Shown: piece after piece, positions 1-5,623 of the stretch | Layout of the letters: every line of letters begins with the position of its first letter | Numbering within the stretch: the first letter of the stretch is position 1 | Origin: an uncultured Comamonadaceae bacterium | Lineage (GTDB): Bacteria > Pseudomonadota > Gammaproteobacteria > Burkholderiales > Burkholderiaceae | Reading direction: 5' to 3' | Length of the DNA: 13,468 bases | Assembly (NCBI GenBank): GCA_946482115.1 | Contig: CAMLQP010000053.1 | Span: 1-13,468 of the forward strand | Notes under the pieces: model-generated | Seen by the model: only the letters and a program-made list of their open reading frames with translations | Database searches by the model: none | Told to the model about the DNA's origin: nothing | Program-made: the position numbers and the translations under genes

Positions 1-891
1 GTAGCTGATGGAGCTCTGCAGGTCTTCCTGCATCTCGCGCAGCGTGTCGGCCAGCTTGCCCTTGATGGGTTCGAGGATGCGTTTGCCCTCGACGTGTTTG
101 TATTCGCCCTTGTTGAAGTCGCTGGCTGAGCCGTAGTACTCCTTGTAGAGCTTGCCGTCGACCTCGACCGTCTGGCCGGGGGATTCCTCGTGGCCGGCGA
201 ACAGCGAGCCGATCATCACCATGGCCGCGCCGAAGCGCACGCTCTTGGCAATGTCGCCGTGGTGGCGGATGCCGCCGTCGGCAATGATGGGCTTGGTGGC
301 CACGCGTGCGCACCACTTGAGCGCCGAAAGCTGCCAGCCGCCCGTGCCGAAACCGGTCTTGAGCTTGGTGATGCAGACCTTGCCCGGGCCCACGCCCACC
401 TTGGTGGCGTCCGCGCCCCAGTTTTCCAGGTCGATCACCGCCTCGGGCGTGGCCACGTTGCCGGCGATCACGAAGCTGGCGGGCAGTTTGTCCTTGATGT
501 GGCGGATCATGTCGCGCACGCTGTCGGCGTGGCCGTGCGCGATGTCGATGGTGATGTACTCCGGCACCAGCCCCTCGGCGGCCAGCGTGTCCACGGTCGC
601 GCGGTCGGCGGCCTTCACACCCAGCGAGATCGAGGCGTAGACGCCCGCGGTGCGCATGTCGCGCACGAACCGTACGTTGTCCAGATCGAAGCGGTGCATC
701 ACGTAGAAGTAGCCGTTCTGCGCCATCCAGAGGCTGATGCTCTCGTCCACCACCGTCTTCATGTTGGCCGGCACCACCGGCAGGCGGAACCGGAGCCCGC
801 CCAGCTCCACGCCGGCGTCGCACTCCGAGCGGCTTTCCACGCGGCACTTGCGCGGCAGCAGCAGGATGTTGTCGTAGTCGAATATCTCCAT
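1..891 (-). CDS. guaC: GMP reductase, 3'-truncated by window edge
   Basis: NADPH-dependent reductive deamination of GMP to IMP in the cytoplasm (purine salvage). The visible 297 residues begin [16 protein letters not shown] and run to [15 protein letters not shown] sequence ([10 protein letters not shown]) at the window edge; the family member I recall from Bacillus and Staphylococcus is about 325 aa, so some 28 C-terminal residues lie outside. Diagnostic stretches are VVPANMKTV (~39-47), [14 protein letters not shown] (~112-125), the substrate loop [11 protein letters not shown] with catalytic Cys173, FGTGGWQ (~181-187), [15 protein letters not shown] (~203-217) and the phosphate-binding [14 protein letters not shown] (~226-239). 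No CBS domain is present, unlike most IMP dehydrogenases. The protein resembles the Gram-positive (GuaC2) branch rather than the 347-aa E. coli enzyme. The start at 891 is fixed by the family N-terminus and by a GGAG nine bases upstream (minus strand, 901-904). It is divergent from the helicase gene; the leader holds a terminator-like hairpin. Confidence 0.95.
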   Translation of the reverse strand, partial: MEIFDYDNILLLPRKCRVESRSECDAGVELGGLRFRLPVVPANMKTVVDESISLWMAQNGYFYVMHRFDLDNVRFVRDMRTAGVYASISLGVKAADRATVDTLAAEGLVPEYITIDIAHGHADSVRDMIRHIKDKLPASFVIAGNVATPEAVIDLENWGADATKVGVGPGKVCITKLKTGFGTGGWQLSALKWCARVATKPIIADGGIRHHGDIAKSVRFGAAMVMIGSLFAGHEESPGQTVEVDGKLYKEYYGSASDFNKGEYKHVEGKRILEPIKGKLADTLREMQEDLQSSISY

Positions 892-980
892 AAAACCAGG
901 CTCCAGGAAACTGTTGTGGATGAACAGGGAGAGCGCTTGGCTTGGGTCCGGCTTTCGGTTCGGCGGGAAGCCATCCGGCC

Positions 981-1014
981 AAAAAGAAACCGGGCGCAAG
1001 AATCTTGGGCCCGG
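981..1014 (-). terminator. intrinsic terminator-like hairpin in the guaC leader
   Basis: On the minus strand positions 1014 to 990 form an 11-bp stem (arms starting CCGGGC and ending GCCCGG, inner part CAAG/CTTG, one C-C mismatch, loop ATT), followed at once by TTTCTTTTT at 989-981. This is the form of a Rho-independent terminator reading toward guaC, ending about 90 bases before the guaC ATG. No gene upstream on this strand needs terminating, so attenuation in the guaC leader, or the end of a short non-coding RNA, is the likely role (inference). The same dyad could instead be a protein-binding site. Confidence 0.6.
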
Positions 1015-1070
1015 TGATTGATTCTAGGCGTTCCCGTGCGGGTCGAACAGGGTGCCGGCCGGGCCGGGGG

Positions 1071-1076
1071 CTTATA
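1071..1076 (-). promoter_or_regulatory. possible -10 box for guaC transcription
   Basis: The minus strand reads TATAAG here, the closest match to TATAAT in the region upstream of the guaC leader hairpin. A second candidate, TAGAAT, lies at 1026-1021. Neither has a good TTGACA-like box at 17 bp, so both calls are weak. If TATAAG is used, the transcript would begin near 1064 and carry a leader of about 170 nt that includes the hairpin at 990-1014. Confidence 0.25.
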
Positions 1077-1078
1077 GA

Positions 1079-1103
1079 GGTCATACGGCCGGACGTATGG
1101 ACC
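1079..1103. promoter_or_regulatory. palindrome, candidate operator between guaC and uvrD
   Basis: Two perfect 6-bp arms, CATACG (1082-1087) and CGTATG (1094-1099), flank a 6-bp centre. The symmetry continues outward as GGT and ACC with one extra G on the right. It lies 33 bp before the helicase ATG and next to the possible guaC -10 at 1071-1076, where a dimeric regulator could act on either gene. No known regulator is recognised; the function is inferred from symmetry and position only. Confidence 0.4.
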
Positions 1104-1124
1104 CGGCGTGGCGCCGTGGCTTCC

Positions 1125-1130
1125 TACAAT
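1125..1130 (+). promoter_or_regulatory. -10-like box six bases before the uvrD ATG
   Basis: TACAAT matches the sigma-70 -10 consensus at five of six positions and is followed by exactly six bases and the ATG at 1137. Transcription from it would begin at or next to the A of ATG, giving a leaderless mRNA. No purine-rich Shine-Dalgarno sequence is seen in front of the ATG, which fits. No good -35 box is visible at 16-18 bp. Confidence 0.45.
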
Positions 1131-1136
1131 CGAACC

Positions 1137-3503
1137 ATGCTGTTTGAAGAAACCGTTGCCTCCTCCCCGCTGCTCGCGGGCCTCAATGCCGAACAGGGTG
1201 CGGCCGTCACCTTGCCGGCCGAGCATGCGCTCATCCTGGCCGGCGCCGGCTCGGGCAAGACGCGCGTGCTCACCACGCGCATCGCCTGGCTGCTGCAGAC
1301 CGGGCAGGTGGGCCCGGGTGGCGTGCTGGCCGTGACCTTCACCAACAAGGCCGCCAAGGAAATGGTCACGCGCCTGTCGGCCCTGCTGCCCGTCAACGTG
1401 CGCGGCATGTGGATCGGCACTTTCCACGGCCTGTGCAACCGCTTCCTGCGCGCGCACCACAAGCTGGCCAACCTGCCGCAGACCTTCCAGATCCTGGACA
1501 CGCAGGACCAGCTCTCGGCCATCAAGCGCCTGTGCAAGCAGCACAACGTGGACGATGAGCGCTTCCCGCCCAAGCAACTGCAGTGGTTCATCAGCGGCTG
1601 CAAGGAAGATGGCCAGCGCCCGCGCGACGTGGTGGTGCGCGACGACGAGACGCGGCGCAAGGTCGAGATCTACCAGCTCTACGAGGAGCAGTGCCAGCGC
1701 GAGGGCGTGGTCGACTTCGGCGAGCTGATGCTGCGCAGCTTCGAGCTGCTGCGCGACAACGACGCGCTGCGCGAGCACTACCAGCGGCGTTTCCGCCACA
1801 TCCTGGTCGACGAGTTCCAGGACACCAACCGACTGCAGTACGCCTGGCTCAAGCAGCTGGCCGGCCATGAGGACAACGGCCGCTTCGTGCCCGGTGGCAA
1901 TGCCGTTCTGGCGGTGGGCGACGACGACCAGAGCATCTACGCCTTTCGCGGTGCGCGCGTGGGCAACATGGCCGACTTCGTGCGCGAGTTCGACGTGCGC
2001 CACCAGATCAAGCTGGAGGAGAACTACCGCAGCCACGGCCACATCCTGGACGCGGCCAACCACCTGATCGCCCAGAACACCCAGCGCCTGGGCAAGAACC
2101 TGCGCACCGCCCAGGGGCCAGGCGAGCCGGTGCGCGTGATGGAGACCGCCACCGATTTCGAGGAGGCGCAGTGGCTGGTGGACGAGATGCGCCAGCTGGT
2201 GAAGAACGACGGTTACCCGCGCCAGGAGATCGCGGTGCTCTACCGCAGCAACGCGCAGAGCCGCGTGGTGGAGACGGCGCTGTTCAACGCCGCCATTCCC
2301 TACCGCGTCTACGGCGGTCTGCGCTTTTTCGAGCGCGCCGAGATCAAGCACGCGCTGGCCTATCTGCGCCTGCTGGAGAACCCGAACGACGACACCAGCT
2401 TCCTGCGCGTGGCCAACTTTCCGCCGCGCGGCATTGGCGCGCGCACGCTGGAGCAGCTGCAGGACGCGGCGCGGGCGGGTGGCGCCTCGTTGCATGCCAG
2501 CGTGGCCTCGCTACCCGGCGCGGCAGGGGCCAAGCTGGCTGGCTTCGTGGCCAAGCTGGATGTGCTGCGCGAGCAGACCGAAGGCTGCACGCTGCGCGAG
2601 ATCGTGGAACTGGTGCTGGAACACAGCGGCCTGGTCGAGCACTACAAGGCCGACCGTGACGGCGCCGACCGGGTGGAGAACCTGGAGGAACTGGTCAACG
2701 CGGCCGAGAGCTTCGTGACCCAGGAAGGTTTTGGCCGCGACGCGGTGGCGCTGCCGGTGGACGAGACCGGCGCCGTGCTGACCCAAAGCCCCGTGAGCCA
2801 GGGGCTGGACCCGGCCCAGCCCGTGCCGGATGCTGGTGAAACCATCAGCCCCGATGGCGAGACGCTGAGCCCTTTGGCGGCCTTCCTGACCCACGCGGCG
2901 CTGGAAGCCGGCGACAACCAGGCCCAGGCCGGGCAGGAGGCGGTGCAGCTGATGACGGTGCACGCGGCCAAGGGCCTGGAGTTCGACGCGGTGTTCATCA
3001 CCGGTCTGGAGGAAGGCCTGTTCCCGCACGAGAACTCGCTGTCCGACCGCGCGGGACTGGAGGAGGAGCGGCGACTGATGTACGTGGCCATCACGCGAGC
3101 GCGCAAGCGCCTGTACCTCAGCCATTCGCAGACGCGGCTGCTGCATGGCCAGACGCGCTACAACCTGCGCAGCCGGTTTTTCGATGAATTGCCCGAGGAC
3201 AGCCTCAAGTGGCTGGCGCCCAAGCTGCCCGCCGCGCAGGCGGGGTGGGGCGGCCCGCGGGCTTCCGGCCACTTCGGTGCGACCAAAGCGCCGTGGCTGG
3301 CTCCTGCGCCCCCCCCGCCCCCACGTGCCGATGACGGCACCGGCCTGCGCGCCGGGCAGGCGGTGTTTCACAACAAGTTTGGCGAAGGCCGGGTGCTGAC
3401 CATCGAGGGGCAGGGCACCGACGCGCGCGCGCAGGTGAGTTTCGCGCGCCACGGCGTGAAGTGGCTGGCCCTGTCCGTGGCCAAGCTCACCCCGATAGAG
3501 TGA
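1137..3503 (+). CDS. uvrD: UvrD-family ATP-dependent 3'-5' DNA helicase
   Basis: Superfamily 1 helicase of 788 aa that translocates 3' to 5' on single-stranded DNA; the UvrD role is strand removal in nucleotide excision and mismatch repair. Motifs in order: Q-motif region LNAEQGAAV (16-24), Walker A GAGSGKT (36-42), Ia TFTNKAAKEM, Walker B LVDEFQD (223-229), motif III GDDDQSIYAFRG (261-272), IV EENYRS, V MTVHAAKGLEF (~606-616) and VI RRLMYVAITRARKR (~645-658). After a proline-rich linker a Tudor-like tail, FGEGRVLTIEG to KWLALSVAKL, matches the E. coli UvrD C-terminus. The ATG at 1137 fits the family N-terminus; the frame is open to 942 but that extension is low-complexity and unconserved in style. 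Compared with E. coli UvrD it carries an extra stretch at ~530-578. It may be labelled PcrA in some annotations; the biochemical class is secure. Its stop abuts the stop of the minus-strand gene that follows. Confidence 0.95.
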   Translation: MLFEETVASSPLLAGLNAEQGAAVTLPAEHALILAGAGSGKTRVLTTRIAWLLQTGQVGPGGVLAVTFTNKAAKEMVTRLSALLPVNVRGMWIGTFHGLCNRFLRAHHKLANLPQTFQILDTQDQLSAIKRLCKQHNVDDERFPPKQLQWFISGCKEDGQRPRDVVVRDDETRRKVEIYQLYEEQCQREGVVDFGELMLRSFELLRDNDALREHYQRRFRHILVDEFQDTNRLQYAWLKQLAGHEDNGRFVPGGNAVLAVGDDDQSIYAFRGARVGNMADFVREFDVRHQIKLEENYRSHGHILDAANHLIAQNTQRLGKNLRTAQGPGEPVRVMETATDFEEAQWLVDEMRQLVKNDGYPRQEIAVLYRSNAQSRVVETALFNAAIPYRVYGGLRFFERAEIKHALAYLRLLENPNDDTSFLRVANFPPRGIGARTLEQLQDAARAGGASLHASVASLPGAAGAKLAGFVAKLDVLREQTEGCTLREIVELVLEHSGLVEHYKADRDGADRVENLEELVNAAESFVTQEGFGRDAVALPVDETGAVLTQSPVSQGLDPAQPVPDAGETISPDGETLSPLAAFLTHAALEAGDNQAQAGQEAVQLMTVHAAKGLEFDAVFITGLEEGLFPHENSLSDRAGLEEERRLMYVAITRARKRLYLSHSQTRLLHGQTRYNLRSRFFDELPEDSLKWLAPKLPAAQAGWGGPRASGHFGATKAPWLAPAPPPPPRADDGTGLRAGQAVFHNKFGEGRVLTIEGQGTDARAQVSFARHGVKWLALSVAKLTPIE

Positions 3504-4268
3504 CTAGGTTGTGGTGGCCTCGTCCGCGATGAAGCTGTCGCGGAAGCTGAAGTAGATGGAGGCGAAGAACATCGACGCCATGAACAGCGCCGTGGGGAAC
3601 ATGGCGATGCCCACCACCTGCGGGCTGCCGATCAGCGAGGCGAACAGCGTCACCACCAGGCCCGCCGCCAGGAAGATGGCGAGCCAGCCCAGGCCATAGA
3701 CCACCATCGCGGCCTTGTTGCGCCAGCACGCGGTGATGCTGAAGAACAGGCTCTTGGCTGGCGACACGCCATGCCAGTGCACCAGCGCCGGCGCGTGCCA
3801 GAACAGCATGGACACCGGCAGGTAGAGCGCCATCGTGGCCAGGTAGTGCGAGCGGAAAGCGTCGGACTGCAGCAGCTCGGGCGTCAGCTCGCCGGTGCCC
3901 GCGGGCGGTGGCGCCACCACATCGGCCGCCAGCGTGACCAGCAGGCATGCCGCCACATAAAACGCACCCAGCACCAGCATGCCGCGCAGCCGCTCGCGGC
4001 CGGCGCGAAAGGCGCTGAGCAGCAGCGTGGGCATGGGGAACTTGCCGCGCGTGGCCTCCTGCGTGGCGGCCATCAGGCCCAGTGTGAGCGCCGGCACCAG
4101 GGCCAGGGCCAGGAAGGTGCCGACCACCGGCAGGGCCGACAGCAGCGTGGCCGCTGCCAGGTACATGAAGAACAGCCCCGACAAAGCCAGCGGCTGGCGG
4201 AAGAAGGTGGACACACCCTGTCGGACCCAGGCCAGGCCGGTTGGGGCGGGAACGAGGTTGAGCTTCAT
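3504..4268 (-). CDS. BPSS1780-type integral membrane protein of unknown function
   Basis: Predicted inner-membrane protein of 254 aa. Hydrophobic stretches lie at about 28-67 (two helices with a short turn), 95-118, 143-163, 186-213 and 218-241, so five or six helices. A loop at ~119-140 contains a PPPAG motif. The N-terminal segment [16 protein letters not shown], with a short amphipathic entry to the first helix, is typical of what I recall of the BPSS1780 family of Burkholderiales; no catalytic motif is visible and the function is unknown. The ATG at 4268 overlaps the thrB stop as ATGA, implying translational coupling to homoserine kinase; the frame is open further upstream but that part is antisense-frame shadow within thrB. 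It is the last gene of the DUF2782-thrB unit and ends directly against the helicase gene with no room for a separate terminator. Confidence 0.8.
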   Translation of the reverse strand: MKLNLVPAPTGLAWVRQGVSTFFRQPLALSGLFFMYLAAATLLSALPVVGTFLALALVPALTLGLMAATQEATRGKFPMPTLLLSAFRAGRERLRGMLVLGAFYVAACLLVTLAADVVAPPPAGTGELTPELLQSDAFRSHYLATMALYLPVSMLFWHAPALVHWHGVSPAKSLFFSITACWRNKAAMVVYGLGWLAIFLAAGLVVTLFASLIGSPQVVGIAMFPTALFMASMFFASIYFSFRDSFIADEATTT

Positions 4269-5275
4269 GCGGCGGCTTCCGAGGCCGCGGCAGACCGGGC
4301 CGGCAGCGGCACCGGCATCTGCACCGGCTGGTTCACGCGCTCGCGCAGCACGCGCTCGAAATGGGTCGGATCGTGGGGCTGGAGCATGCTGGCTTCGCGC
4401 GGGAGGTGGAAATCCCATAGCCTCGAGATCCAGAAACGCAACGCCCCCGCGCGCAGCATGGCGGGCAGCAGGCGGCGTTCGGCGGCGCCCAGCGGGCGCA
4501 CCGACTGGTAGGCGTCGAGCAGCGCCCGGGCGCGGCTGCCGTCGTGAACGCCGGTTGGCAGGTCCACGCACCAGTCGTTCAGGCAGACGGCCAGGTCGAA
4601 CAGCCAGGTGTCGTTGCCGGCGAAATAGAAGTCGAACAGGCCGCTGAGCCGGCCATCCTCGAACATGGCGTTGTCGCGGAACAGGTCGGCATGCACCGGT
4701 CCGCGCGGCAGGGCGGCGTAGGCGCTGCTGGCGGCCACGTGGTTCTGGTAGGCCAGTTCGCCGCGCAGCAGGCTGGCCTGCTCGGGCGCGAGGTGGGGCA
4801 GCACCACGGGCACGGTTTCGTTCCACCAGGCCAGGCCGCGCAGGTTGGGCTGCTGGCGGGTGTAATCGCGCGCGGCCAGGTGCAGGCGGGCCAGCATGGC
4901 GCCCAGCTGGGCGCAGTGGTCGGGGCCGGGGGCCAGCTCGCTACGGCCCGCCAGCCGGTTGACCAGCGCGGCGGGTTTGCCGCAGACGGTGTGCAGGATC
5001 TCGCCCTGGGCGTCGGCCTGCGGATCGGGCACCGGGATGCCGTGCGCCGCGAGGTGGCGCATGAGGTGCAGGTAGTAGGGCAGCTGCTCGTGCGTGAGGC
5101 GCTCGAACAGCGTCAGCACGTACTCGTGGCGGACGCCGTCGTGTTCGGCGCTGACGAAGTAATTGGTGTTCTCGATGCCGCCCTGTATGCCCTTGAGTCC
5201 GGCCAGCTGGCCCAGGCCCAGGCGACCGAGCAGCTCGGCGGCCTGGGATTCGCCGACCTCGGTGAAAACCGCCAT
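4265..5275 (-). CDS. thrB: homoserine kinase, APH/choline-kinase-fold type
   Basis: Cytoplasmic enzyme that phosphorylates L-homoserine to O-phospho-L-homoserine with ATP, the penultimate step of threonine synthesis (EC 2.7.1.39). The 336-aa protein starts [16 protein letters not shown] and has the pattern of the Pseudomonas/betaproteobacterial ThrB, unrelated to the GHMP-type E. coli enzyme: [13 protein letters not shown] (29-41) for the nucleotide loop, VLTLFERL (53-60) with the LTLFE signature, the Brenner-type catalytic loop VHADLFRDN (194-202) and the metal-binding DFYFAG (215-220). The length is slightly above the ~316-320 aa usual for the family because of an Ala/Pro-rich tail (~318-336). 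It lies 1 nt after the DUF2782 gene and overlaps the membrane protein gene by four bases, so the three are very probably co-transcribed. The same polA-DUF2782-thrB grouping occurs in Pseudomonas aeruginosa (PA5493-PA5495, from memory). Confidence 0.95.
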   Translation of the reverse strand: MAVFTEVGESQAAELLGRLGLGQLAGLKGIQGGIENTNYFVSAEHDGVRHEYVLTLFERLTHEQLPYYLHLMRHLAAHGIPVPDPQADAQGEILHTVCGKPAALVNRLAGRSELAPGPDHCAQLGAMLARLHLAARDYTRQQPNLRGLAWWNETVPVVLPHLAPEQASLLRGELAYQNHVAASSAYAALPRGPVHADLFRDNAMFEDGRLSGLFDFYFAGNDTWLFDLAVCLNDWCVDLPTGVHDGSRARALLDAYQSVRPLGAAERRLLPAMLRAGALRFWISRLWDFHLPREASMLQPHDPTHFERVLRERVNQPVQMPVPLPARSAAASEAAA

Positions 5276-5276
5276 G

Positions 5277-5594
5277 TCAGAAGTTCAGCAGGCGCCAGCT
5301 GCTGCGGCCTGCACCGCCGGCCCGGGAGCCCAGGCCCGCATCGGGCGCCTGGTTGCCGGTCTGCGGGGCGACCTGGTAGCCCGGCACCACACCACGGGTC
5401 TCCACGTCGATGCGGCGGGTTTCACCGCCCACGCGCAGTTCCTCCACGCGGCTGCCGCCGTCCATGTGGACGATGCGCTCGGTGCGCTGTTCCACGGACT
5501 TGGGCGGCTCGGGCTTCGTCGGGGCCGCAGCCGGCGTCTGGGCCGAGGCGGCGCCGGCCAGCACGAGCAGGAAGGGGGCGATGGGCTTGAACAT
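5277..5594 (-). CDS. small exported DUF2782-like protein
   Basis: A 105-aa protein with a clear signal peptide ([19 protein letters not shown], cleavage likely after ASA at ~18), then a proline-rich spacer (~20-32). The mature part contains [19 protein letters not shown] (~49-67), GYQVAP (~72-77) and a C-terminal SWRLLNF. The pattern 'V-E-E-x-R-V-x-G', then a Tyr-containing strand and a terminal 'W-x-L-x-x-[FW]', is what I recall of the DUF2782 family, whose genes commonly sit between polA and thrB in beta- and gammaproteobacteria. Position and size therefore support the family call. The function is unknown; the location should be periplasmic. It is the first gene of the thrB operon, ending one base before the thrB ATG, and diverges from polA across 29 bp. 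A -10-like TAAAAT lies six bases before its ATG; a GGGG is the only Shine-Dalgarno-like element. Confidence 0.75.
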   Translation of the reverse strand: MFKPIAPFLLVLAGAASAQTPAAAPTKPEPPKSVEQRTERIVHMDGGSRVEELRVGGETRRIDVETRGVVPGYQVAPQTGNQAPDAGLGSRAGGAGRSSWRLLNF

Positions 5595-5600
5595 GGCCCC

Positions 5601-5606
5601 ATTTTA
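5601..5606 (-). promoter_or_regulatory. -10-like box six bases before the DUF2782 gene ATG
   Basis: The minus strand reads TAAAAT, five of six matches to the -10 consensus, with six bases (GGGGCC) before the ATG at 5594. Initiation would fall at or beside the start codon. The nearest TTGCAC-like -35 (5633-5628) is 21 bp away, which is too far, so the promoter call rests on the -10 and its spacing. Confidence 0.4.
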
Positions 5607-5611
5607 GGCCC

Positions 5612-5617
5612 GACAAT
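5612..5617 (+). promoter_or_regulatory. -10-like box six bases before the polA ATG
   Basis: GACAAT is followed by six bases (GCCGGC) and the ATG at 5624, the same geometry as in front of the helicase gene. A possible -35, TTGAAC (5587-5592), lies 19 bp upstream, inside the start of the divergent gene. No Shine-Dalgarno sequence precedes the ATG. Confidence 0.4.
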
Positions 5618-5623
5618 GCCGGC

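Noticed and set aside
942..1136. N-terminal extension of the UvrD reading frame
   Set aside because: The frame is open, but the helicase family begins near MLFEETV and the extra residues (Arg/Gly/Pro-rich) cover the regulatory palindromes.
759..2495. 578-codon minus-strand open frame covering the guaC/uvrD gap and the start of uvrD
   Set aside because: Antisense to uvrD and out of frame with guaC, with shadow-type composition and no family motif. Its passage through the guaC leader is not evidence of a leader peptide.
4269..4826. Upstream extension of the BPSS1780-type protein
   Set aside because: The stretch overlaps thrB on the same strand in another frame, is Arg/Pro-rich, and the ATGA overlap at 4265-4268 gives a natural start.
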